Made by a program: the position numbers and the translations under genes | The notes under the pieces: model-generated | What the model was told of the DNA's origin: nothing | Databases searched by the model: none | The model's input: the letters and a program-made list of their open reading frames with translations, nothing else | Part shown: piece after piece, positions 24,168 through 31,074 of the stretch | How positions within the stretch are numbered: the first letter of the stretch is position 1 | How the letters are laid out: each line of letters begins with the position of its first letter | NCBI GenBank assembly: GCA_020723285.1 | Contig: DYJE01000003.1 | Location: 209,924-273,923, forward strand | Source of the DNA: Desulforapulum autotrophicum | Lineage (GTDB): Bacteria > Desulfobacterota > Desulfobacteria > Desulfobacterales > Desulfolunaceae | Length of the DNA stretch: 64,000 nucleotides | Reading direction: 5' to 3'

Positions 24168-25450
24168 ACGATCCCTTAACGCATTTCGTCAAAGCCGACG
24201 TCGAGATGGCTGTTTTGTCCGGCTTCATCTTCGACAACAACGAATTTTTCCTCCACGAATTTGACCCCGGCCTGTTCACCGGGGACCGGGTGCTGGTTTT
24301 TGCCGGGATCCGGGATCTCGTCACACGCGGCGTGACGGCGGACATCGTGACCCTCACCAGCCATCTGGCCGGGAAGGTGCGGGCTTCCGAGATCGTCATG
24401 ATCGCGGACACGCCCGTTTCCCTCAACCTCGCCTTTCACCGGGGTGTTCTCGAAAACGCCCGACTGTTGCGTGAGATGCACACCGCCTTCACGAAGGGCG
24501 CGGGGATGTGCCGGGAAGGGGCGGCCCCTTCGGAGATCGACGCCCTGGTCCGGTCGAAGATCACCCATACCGAAACCTTCGAGCCCCGAAGCTCCCAGGA
24601 TCTGGTCTTAAAAACTCTGGACGAGATCACCCAGCGTGTGATGGAGGGCGTGGAACCGGGCCTCAAAACAGGCATCACCCGACTGGATCACATCATCAAC
24701 GGCTTTCTTCCCGGAGAGTTTGTCATCATCGCGGCCCGTCCTGGGGTCGGTAAAACCTCCCTCATCCTGAACATGGCCCGGAACTTCGGATTTGCAGGGT
24801 ACCCGGGACTGTTATTCAGCATGGAGATGCCGGAGAGCCAGCTCATGCAGCGGTGGTTGTGTGACGTGGGGTCTGTGGACGGGAAGTATCTGTTCCAGGG
24901 ACGGTTGAAGAAAAACGACGCCGTGGTGTGGACCAAGCTCACCCAGGCGGGCCAGGACATCGCCGGGCTTCCGGTGTTCTGGGACGATTCGGCCCACCTC
25001 ACCATCGACAAAATCCACGCCCGGGCAAGGAAAGCCAAGATGCTTCACGGGATAAGGTGGATCGCCGTGGACTACCTCCAGCTCGTTTCGGGCTGGGGCG
25101 TTCCGGGCCAGGAAGGCAAAGCCGAGATCACCCGCCAGTTCAAGCTCATGGCCAAGGAACTGGATCTGGTGGTGATTGTCTTGAGCCAGCTGAACCGCAA
25201 CATCGAAGGCCGGGCCAGCCGCGCTCCCCAGATGTCGGACCTCCGGGATGCCGGGTCCATTGAGCAGGACTGCGACATCGCCCTGTTCCCCGACGTGCCC
25301 GAACGTTCCATGTCCGGCACCGAAGACGACGGCTTCGACATGGCGAAGCTCTACATCGTCAAGACCCGGCGCGGCCGGACCGGAGTCATCGAAGGCGTCA
25401 GATGGCAGGGCCACTACTTCCGGTTCGCCAACGAGGAGGGCGGGTCATGA
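24164..25450 (+). CDS. DnaB-like replicative helicase (phage type)
   Basis: 428 residues. The N-terminal helical DnaB_N domain (MAVLSGFIFDNNEFFLHEFD) leads to a RecA-like domain with Walker A ARPGVGKTS, Walker B WIAVDYLQLV and the VIVLSQLNRNIEGR motif, ending with RRGRTGVIEG. It is shorter than bacterial DnaB (about 470) and is clearly a phage or island version. It unwinds DNA at the element's own fork, loaded by the O-like protein encoded just before it. High GC and Pro/Gly/Arg-rich codon use mark the module. Confidence 0.92.
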   Translation: MNDPLTHFVKADVEMAVLSGFIFDNNEFFLHEFDPGLFTGDRVLVFAGIRDLVTRGVTADIVTLTSHLAGKVRASEIVMIADTPVSLNLAFHRGVLENARLLREMHTAFTKGAGMCREGAAPSEIDALVRSKITHTETFEPRSSQDLVLKTLDEITQRVMEGVEPGLKTGITRLDHIINGFLPGEFVIIAARPGVGKTSLILNMARNFGFAGYPGLLFSMEMPESQLMQRWLCDVGSVDGKYLFQGRLKKNDAVVWTKLTQAGQDIAGLPVFWDDSAHLTIDKIHARARKAKMLHGIRWIAVDYLQLVSGWGVPGQEGKAEITRQFKLMAKELDLVVIVLSQLNRNIEGRASRAPQMSDLRDAGSIEQDCDIALFPDVPERSMSGTEDDGFDMAKLYIVKTRRGRTGVIEGVRWQGHYFRFANEEGGS

Positions 25451-25584
25451 GGAAAGAGCCTGGAACAGAATCTGGAAAACCGTGGAACGAAGGGGGTCGC
25501 CATCCGCTACCCCCCCCCAACGGGTCCTTCCCCGGAACTGGATTACAGGGGTCGGGGCCGCGCTTGCGGTCCGCGCACTTTTGA
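25447..25584 (+). CDS. possible small protein after the helicase gene
   Basis: 45 residues from an ATG that overlaps the helicase stop (ATGA). Rich in Pro and Gly with no recognisable domain. A run of nine C near 25510 makes the frame prone to error; shifting there would give a different, longer tail to 25649. Support is positional only. Confidence 0.22.
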   Translation: MRKEPGTESGKPWNEGGRHPLPPPNGSFPGTGLQGSGPRLRSAHF

Positions 25585-25642
25585 AAAAAAACGGGGTGGA
25601 AAAATGGAATGTGGGGGGAATTCTGGCAGGGAGGGGGTTGGG

Positions 25643-26038
25643 ATGGTGATGGGGGATAACCGGGGGACCGGTTCGGGATCGCTGGCCGGGGTGTTCGGGG
25701 TTCGTCTTCTCGACCCGGACGAATGCCGGAAGGCGGTGGCTGAATGGCTTCATCCCGAAGGGGCGAGGTGTCCGGGATGCGGGGAAAGTATCAGGGAGGA
25801 GGACAAGGCCCATCGTTTCGCGGCGGGGGAACGGGTGGTGTGCAGCGGTTGCGGGAAACGTTTCTCTTTCCTGACCGGGACCTGTCTTTCGGGATCCCAC
25901 CTCGATGCCCGGGCGCTGGTTCTTCTCGCCTTTCTCGCCGCCGAAGGGTTCAAAGTGGGCCGGATGGCGGAAATCTTAAACCTGGACAGGTCGACGGTTA
26001 GGGCCTGGAAAGAGAAACTCACGGAGAAAAACGCATGA
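25643..26038 (+). CDS. zinc-ribbon/HTH protein of the phage module
   Basis: 131 residues. An N-terminal zinc ribbon has CPGCGESIREEDK and CSGCGKRFSF; a C-terminal helix-turn-helix reads EGFKVGRMAEILNLDRSTVR. It resembles the DNA-recognition half of zinc-ribbon transposases (IS1595 or Mu-like style) without a catalytic domain, so it is likely a DNA-binding accessory or regulator for the element. ATG 25643 follows a GGGAGGGGG stretch. Its stop overlaps the terminase small subunit start by 4 nt. Confidence 0.65.
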   Translation: MVMGDNRGTGSGSLAGVFGVRLLDPDECRKAVAEWLHPEGARCPGCGESIREEDKAHRFAAGERVVCSGCGKRFSFLTGTCLSGSHLDARALVLLAFLAAEGFKVGRMAEILNLDRSTVRAWKEKLTEKNA

Positions 26039-26592
26039 AAACCGTTTTAGACGTGGTCGACTACCTGCAAGCGAAGGGCTACAAGTGCGGGAAATCGGCC
26101 ATTTACAACCATGTGCGGCGGGGCTTTCTCGTGAAGCGGAACGGGGAATTTACCGAGAAAGACGTGGACAAATACGCTTCCCTTTCCCTAACCCGGGAAT
26201 CTGAAGGGGAAGAACAGGCAGGCGATGCCGGAGAGCTGGAACGGATCCAGCGGGAGAAACTCGCGGCCGAGGCCCGGAAAGCCAAGGCCCAGGCCGAACA
26301 CTGGCAGCTCAAGACCCTGGTGGATTCGGGGAAGTACATCGACCGGGATTTGTTCTTCGGCGAGATGGCCTCCCGGGCGGCGATCCTGAAAAGCGATCTC
26401 GAAAACATGATCCGGTCAGGTGCCGGAGCCATGGTCCAGGCCTGCGACGGCGACCCGGTGAAGATCCCCGATGTGATCGGCCTATGGCTGAAGCGCCTGG
26501 AGACCGCCCTGGGGCGCTATGCCGAAGACAAAATCTGGAAAGTCCCGGAATCCCAAATGACCGCAGGAGGTGAAACCCATGATGCAGACTGA
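26035..26592 (+). CDS. phage terminase small subunit (Nu1-like)
   Basis: 185 residues. The N-terminus is a winged-helix DNA-binding domain (TVLDVVDYLQAKGYKCGKSA), followed by a charged coiled coil (ERIQREKLAAEARKAKAQ) and a helical C-terminal part. This is the Nu1/gp1 layout that binds the packaging site and recruits the large subunit, encoded with 14-nt overlap next. The call rests on architecture plus this neighbour. Confidence 0.8.
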   Translation: MKTVLDVVDYLQAKGYKCGKSAIYNHVRRGFLVKRNGEFTEKDVDKYASLSLTRESEGEEQAGDAGELERIQREKLAAEARKAKAQAEHWQLKTLVDSGKYIDRDLFFGEMASRAAILKSDLENMIRSGAGAMVQACDGDPVKIPDVIGLWLKRLETALGRYAEDKIWKVPESQMTAGGETHDAD

Positions 26593-28486
26593 CACGATGG
26601 AATCGAACGTATTGAAAAACAGGATCCCCCGGGAGGTGGTCTTTTCTCCCCACGAACGGCTGGTGTTCAAGCCGAAGGAAAACATCACCGTCTCGGAATG
26701 GGCGGCCCGGCACCGCCATGTGGCCAAAGGCCCGGCCATCGGAAGGTGGACCAACGAGCTCACCCCTTACGCCGTCAAGCCCATGGACACCTTTGCCCTT
26801 CCCTGGATCCGGAAAATCTATCTCTGCTGGTCCGCCCAGACAGCAAAGACACAAGTGGCCATGAACTGCCTGATGTATGCCATCGACCAGGACCCCGGCC
26901 CGGCCATGTACATCATGAGCGTCGAGCAGACCGCGAAACGGATCAGCCGGCGTCAGATCATCCCCGCGTTCCGTCTGTCCCCCAGGATCGCGGCTCTTTT
27001 AAGCGACCGTGCGGACGACGTGTCCACCAAATCCGTGTCGTTCAAGAACGGCATGGACCTGATGATGGCCTGGGCCACCTCCGCCGCCGAAATGGCTTCC
27101 GAATCTATCCGCTACCTGTTTCTCGACGAGCCGGGGAAATATCCGGACTTCGCCGGAAAGGAAGCCGATCCCTTTTCCCTCGCCGAGATCCGGACGAACG
27201 CCTATCCCCACACGAAAAAGATCATGTACTTTTCCACACCCAACGTGGAAGGGGATGCTTTTTCCAGCGCCCTCGAAGACGACGTCGACGTGGCCTACCG
27301 CTACCACGCGAAATGCCCCTTCTGCCGCACCCTCCAGCTCATGGAGTTCGACAGCATCCACTGGGGCGGCCACCGGGATTACCGGCCCGTCCAGCGGAAG
27401 AAGCTGGCCCGCTACACCTGCACCTCCTGCGGCATGGACTGGAACGACGCTTACCGTGACGACGCCGTGAAAGACGGGATCTGGGTCCCGGACAAGGACA
27501 TCGAGCGCCCCGTGTCCGTGTCCTTCCATCTTCCCTCCTGGTATTCGCCCTTCGTGAGCCTCTCGGACGTGGCCGAGGCGTTTTTGAAAGGCCTCCAGGA
27601 TCCACGGAAGATGCAGGCCTTCATCACCCAGCACAAGGCCGAACCCTGGAAGGAGGCGGTGGAACGGAAAGACGAGACCAAAATCCTGTCCCTTCGAAAC
27701 ACCCTGTCTTCAGGCGTTGTGCCCAAAGACACCGTGGCCCTCACCGCCGGGATCGACATGCAGAAAGTGGGGTTCTGGTTCGTGGTCCGGGCCTGGACCA
27801 GCGATCTCACCAGCCATCTGGTTCATTACGGCAGCCTCTCCCACTGGTCCGACGTGGAGACCCTGGTGTACGGGACCCGTTACCCGGTGGAAGGCACAAC
27901 CGAAACCATGGGGATCTGGAGGGCGGGACTCGACACCGGCGGCGGCCAGTCCGAGTTCGAAGACTGGTCCCGCACCGAAGAAGCCTACCAGTGGCTTCGA
28001 AGCGTCCCCAAAGGCGTGGTTTACGGCATCAAGGGGGCCAGCCGCCCCCAGATCCAGCGGGTGAAGAAAACCGCCATCGACAAGTGGCCGGGGAAAAACA
28101 TCCCCATGCCCGGCGGCCTGGAGCTGCGGATCATCGACACCGGCCAGTTCAAAGGGATCATCCACTGGCGTATGTCCCGGAAGGAAGGCGAAAACCAGAG
28201 GTTCACCCTGAACGCCGACACCGGCATCGACTACGCCACCCAGATCCTTTCCGAAGAGCTCCGCAAAGGAAGGAAAGGCGTGGTCAAATGGGAACGGTTC
28301 CGCAAAGACAACCACCTCCTGGACTGCGAAGTCTACGCCGCCGCCTGCGCCGACGGAGAATGGACCCCGAGCCTCGCGTTCCTCGCTAAAAACGAACAGA
28401 AGGAGTCAGCTCCTACCCCCAAACAAAGAACCGAATCCGCCCGGCCCGGCGACCGCCAGAGGCCCGGCTGGTATGCCAACCGATAG
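26579..28486 (+). CDS. phage terminase large subunit (GpA family)
   Basis: 635 residues, normal for lambda-type GpA. It opens with the conserved SEWAARHRHVAKGPAIGRW segment, then the ATPase motif WSAQTAKTQVAMN, Walker B YLFLDEPGKYP, a CPFCRTLQ/CTSCG zinc site and the nuclease region with AGIDMQ and GLDTGGGQSEF. It packages DNA into procapsids. I chose ATG 26579 with AGGAGGTG 7 nt upstream. No portal, protease, capsid or tail genes follow, so packaging would need a helper's particle. Its last about 20 codons are duplicated, non-coding, at 28839-28905. Confidence 0.94.
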   Translation: MMQTDTMESNVLKNRIPREVVFSPHERLVFKPKENITVSEWAARHRHVAKGPAIGRWTNELTPYAVKPMDTFALPWIRKIYLCWSAQTAKTQVAMNCLMYAIDQDPGPAMYIMSVEQTAKRISRRQIIPAFRLSPRIAALLSDRADDVSTKSVSFKNGMDLMMAWATSAAEMASESIRYLFLDEPGKYPDFAGKEADPFSLAEIRTNAYPHTKKIMYFSTPNVEGDAFSSALEDDVDVAYRYHAKCPFCRTLQLMEFDSIHWGGHRDYRPVQRKKLARYTCTSCGMDWNDAYRDDAVKDGIWVPDKDIERPVSVSFHLPSWYSPFVSLSDVAEAFLKGLQDPRKMQAFITQHKAEPWKEAVERKDETKILSLRNTLSSGVVPKDTVALTAGIDMQKVGFWFVVRAWTSDLTSHLVHYGSLSHWSDVETLVYGTRYPVEGTTETMGIWRAGLDTGGGQSEFEDWSRTEEAYQWLRSVPKGVVYGIKGASRPQIQRVKKTAIDKWPGKNIPMPGGLELRIIDTGQFKGIIHWRMSRKEGENQRFTLNADTGIDYATQILSEELRKGRKGVVKWERFRKDNHLLDCEVYAAACADGEWTPSLAFLAKNEQKESAPTPKQRTESARPGDRQRPGWYANR

Positions 28487-28503
28487 AAAAAGGAAGGAGA
28501 ATC

Positions 28504-28752
28504 ATGACACAATCGGGCATTTATTCACGATACGGGAAAAACATGGAAACCAATGCGGACGGCAATGTGGTTATGACCGTAAAGGACGTCTGCAAAAAAC
28601 TGAAATGCAGCCAAACCATGGTTTACAACATGATCGGAAGCGGAAAGCTTCCGGCGTTTAGACTCGGGTGCAGAAAAGGGATCCGGGTAAACAGCCGGGA
28701 AGTTGATCGAATCATGGCAGAACTGATCGATGACGATGCGCTGGAAGAATAG
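28504..28752 (+). CDS. excisionase-family HTH protein, first of a paralogous pair
   Basis: 82 residues. An MTVKDVCKKLKCSQTMVYNM helix-turn-helix is followed by GKLPAFRLGCRKGIRVNSRE, the MerR/Xis-like winged helix. It follows the terminase by 17 nt. It likely regulates element genes or excision. A paralogue of the same length is at 28933-29181. Confidence 0.72.
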   Translation: MTQSGIYSRYGKNMETNADGNVVMTVKDVCKKLKCSQTMVYNMIGSGKLPAFRLGCRKGIRVNSREVDRIMAELIDDDALEE

Positions 28753-28838
28753 AGAACGGTTGAACAGTCCCCGAAATCACGGACAATGCCTTTACCGATG
28801 AGAAATGAAACCCGGCAAGGCAGCGGTATCCGCCCCAA

Positions 28839-28905
28839 ACATAAAACAGAATCCGCCCGGCCCAGAGACCGAAAGCGGCCCGGCCGGTATGACAACCGAT
28901 AATTG
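28839..28905. repeat. duplicated copy of the terminase gene 3' end
   Basis: AGAATCCGCCCGGCCCAGAG and onward to GGTATGACAACCGATAA matches the terminase tail at 28430-28486 with several substitutions. With the two HTH genes it shows an old tandem duplication of [terminase tail + HTH]. Confidence 0.75.
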
Positions 28906-28932
28906 AAAACGCACAAACGAAAGGAGCCCCCC

Positions 28933-29181
28933 ATGGCACAACCCAGCATCTACAAAACCCCCGTTCCCCATAAAACCAAGGACATCTTCAAACCCGAAAA
29001 AGGACGCCTCCTCACCGTCAAACAGGTCAGCAAGATCCTTACCTGCGGCACCTCCCATGTCTACAACCTGATCAATTTCGGAAAACTCAAGGCGATTAAA
29101 ATCGGCATGGCCAGGGGTTACCGCATTTACGAAAAGGACGTGGAGGCGATCATGAAGGAGTTTGAGGAGGCGGATTTCTAA
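28933..29181 (+). CDS. excisionase-family HTH protein, second of the pair
   Basis: 82 residues with LLTVKQVSKILTCGTSHVYN and GKLKAIKIGMARGYRIYEKD, the same fold and length as its neighbour but clearly diverged. ATG 28933 has GAAAGGAG upstream and is preferred to an in-frame codon at 28903. Likely a DNA-binding regulator or directionality factor of the element. Confidence 0.75.
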   Translation: MAQPSIYKTPVPHKTKDIFKPEKGRLLTVKQVSKILTCGTSHVYNLINFGKLKAIKIGMARGYRIYEKDVEAIMKEFEEADF

Positions 29182-29242
29182 ACTGAAGGGAAGGGGAGGG
29201 GACGGATCCGCTTGTCGTACTGGTGGGCGGATCTACATCAAT

Positions 29243-30160
29243 TTAAACTTTCTTTAACGTTAAATTCACAAGTTTCGCTGTATGTAAAAGCGCATGGGAA
29301 AAATCAATTCTTTCCTCCGGTCTTCCGAACGATACGTATCGGACAAAACTTTCATATTCCGTTTTCCATAAACCATCGGTTCTTAACAGATTGAGCATCA
29401 TTTCAAAACGCTCGGCCAGATCCACGGGAATACCTGATCCGCCCCTTTTCGTGTCCGAATTCATTGTCTTTACTGACAGCTCGACAAAGGTGTTCAGGTC
29501 TTTGATATGTTTCTCAAGTGCAGCCAGATCATGGAGATGACGGACGATCGTCGGATCGTCTTCGGCTGTTCCGCGGCGTCGTGTGCAAACCCGCCACGCA
29601 AGGGCGCTCAATTTATCGGCCGCAGTTTCAACAGGGTCGATACAAGGGAAGCATGACACTTCAGGTTCTTTTTTTTGAGCCTCCGATATGATCGATTGGA
29701 TTGGGCGTTTGATCGGTTTGAGCGCCGGTTCTTGAAACGACATCTCAACCTTTATATGAGGCCTGAGTCCGGCACCTGTCGTGAAAGAACTTGGATAGGA
29801 TAAATCAGCTGAGAAAAACCGGCTTTCGTTTCCGCTTAAGGGTGTCCCCATAATCTCGAAACCGTTTGCCGAAAGGGCCGATAAAATATGTTCACGGAAG
29901 GCCTTTCGATGGTTCCGGTTCTCGGTCCTGTTTGAAAATTGAGGTATTGCGACTTTGAAATCAATATCCTCTGAAAACCGTTTTATGAGATTCCAGCCTT
30001 TTGACAAGGAAGTGCCTCCGGAAAAAACCGGAGTGGCGATTCCATGATCAAGCGAGGCTATAATCCCGATTGCACGGACCACGTGCCAGTCTTTTTCAAT
30101 CAGACCCTCGTCTGTTGAAAGCGCACCGGCGATCCTTTCTATGAGCCCTATGTCAAGCAC
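29243..30160 (-). CDS. abiEii: AbiEii/AbiGii-family nucleotidyltransferase toxin
   Basis: 305 residues. The nucleotidyltransferase signature is present: FSGGTSLSKGW (46-56) and FSEDIDFKV (62-70). The later DPVETAADKLSALAWR and HLHDLAAL blocks are family hallmarks. AbiEii-type toxins modify tRNA or nucleotides and cause abortive infection when not restrained. The gene overlaps the upstream antitoxin by 8 nt. It sits between the phage module and the tRNA scar, a usual cargo position. Confidence 0.9.
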   Translation of the reverse strand: MLDIGLIERIAGALSTDEGLIEKDWHVVRAIGIIASLDHGIATPVFSGGTSLSKGWNLIKRFSEDIDFKVAIPQFSNRTENRNHRKAFREHILSALSANGFEIMGTPLSGNESRFFSADLSYPSSFTTGAGLRPHIKVEMSFQEPALKPIKRPIQSIISEAQKKEPEVSCFPCIDPVETAADKLSALAWRVCTRRRGTAEDDPTIVRHLHDLAALEKHIKDLNTFVELSVKTMNSDTKRGGSGIPVDLAERFEMMLNLLRTDGLWKTEYESFVRYVSFGRPEERIDFSHALLHTAKLVNLTLKKV

Positions 30161-30560
30161 GTTCGAAACTCACAAAGGTTCCGTTGAAACCAATTTTCCG
30201 GCGGATTCTTTTTTTGACGCCGATAACCCTTCCGGATGGGACTTGTGTGGTTTTTCCGGAATTGTAGGTTTGTTCGAACCTGGACGGACAGGTTTCGATT
30301 CCAAGACGGTCAAGAGCTTCAGACGCTAAAACGCGAAGTCCTTTTACTGGAGACGGCGTTCCATCAAAAGGTGACGCCTCTGCCCGTGTATAGAGTCCCT
30401 GGCCGATTTTCAGCAGCTGGCCTTTTTTTACGAGAATGCGCAGGGCACGGCCAACTTGATCGTAGCCGCCGAGGTCATCAAAATCCGATCGCATGAACAC
30501 ATTGCCCCGTTTACGGACAATGCGTTTAATTAATTTGGTTTCTATCGTATCATTTTTCAT
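30153..30560 (-). CDS. AbiEi-like (DUF6088) antitoxin
   Basis: 135 residues. An N-terminal winged helix (TIETKLIKRIVRKRGNVFMR, then DQVGRALRILVKKGQLLKIG) and the QGLYTRAE segment match DUF6088/AbiEi antitoxins, which repress the operon and counter the AbiEii toxin. It is the promoter-proximal gene of the pair; the AT-rich region to its right would hold the promoter. Confidence 0.86.
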   Translation of the reverse strand: MKNDTIETKLIKRIVRKRGNVFMRSDFDDLGGYDQVGRALRILVKKGQLLKIGQGLYTRAEASPFDGTPSPVKGLRVLASEALDRLGIETCPSRFEQTYNSGKTTQVPSGRVIGVKKRIRRKIGFNGTFVSFERA

Positions 30561-30943
30561 GGTGTTTCCGATATTCCAGTAGTGTCAATTTACGACATAT
30601 CATAGCTTTTATTTATTGATAAATCAATAAACTAAAACAATATCATATGAATTATACATATAATAGAAAAAGATATTAAGTGTGAATTTGATAAATCATC
30701 ATTGTTAAGATTGATCGGGTGCTTTCTGACAGAGACAGGTATCTTCCAGGATCGATTCCAGATAGGGTGTCATAACCTTTTCGACACGACAGACCCTGGC
30801 GTATTACAGAACTTTGAAAGGGATGAACGTCTTGCGGGATCAATCTTCTTTTGGATTTGAAAAAAATGTGAGGATGCGGGGATTTGAAAGGATGATGATG
30901 TGTATTGTTTGTTTAGTTTGTTTATAATATATTGTTTTTATTT
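30561..30943. other. AT-rich stretch between AbiE operon and tRNA scar
   Basis: No supported gene. The minus-strand frame over about 30720-30805 (e.g. RVEKVMTPYLESILEDTC) looks coding-like and may be a scrap of a lost gene. It probably also holds the abiE promoter, which I cannot place reliably. Confidence 0.35.
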
Positions 30944-30950
30944 GGTCGGT

Positions 30951-30980
30951 TGAGGGTTCGAATCCTCTCATCCCGACCAA
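30951..30980 (+). other. 3' fragment of tRNA-Pro, probable att site
   Basis: GGTTCGAATCCTCTCATCCC followed by GACCA is the T-loop, 3' T-stem and 3' acceptor strand with encoded CCA of a tRNA whose 5' end would be CGGGATG, as in proline tRNAs. The 5' part is absent. Such 3' fragments are the duplicated attachment site left by tyrosine-integrase elements. The natural tRNA terminator follows at 31027-31062. Confidence 0.75.
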
Positions 30981-31026
30981 AATGAATTGATCGACAAGGC
31001 ATTCGATAGTCAATATGCGAAGATAA

Positions 31027-31062
31027 AAAAGGTGCAGACACATGTTTGCACCTTTTTGTTTT
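31027..31062. terminator. strong bidirectional rho-independent terminator
   Basis: AAAAAAGGTGCA pairs with TTGCACCTTTTT across a short loop and is followed by GTTTTT. It would end the tRNA transcript on the plus strand and the large lipoprotein gene, which stops 13 nt away, on the minus strand. Confidence 0.85.
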
Positions 31063-31074
31063 TATAGCGGATCA

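Noticed and set aside
26999-27634. 211-residue minus-strand open frame in the terminase region
   Set aside because: Antisense to the terminase ATPase and nuclease motifs.
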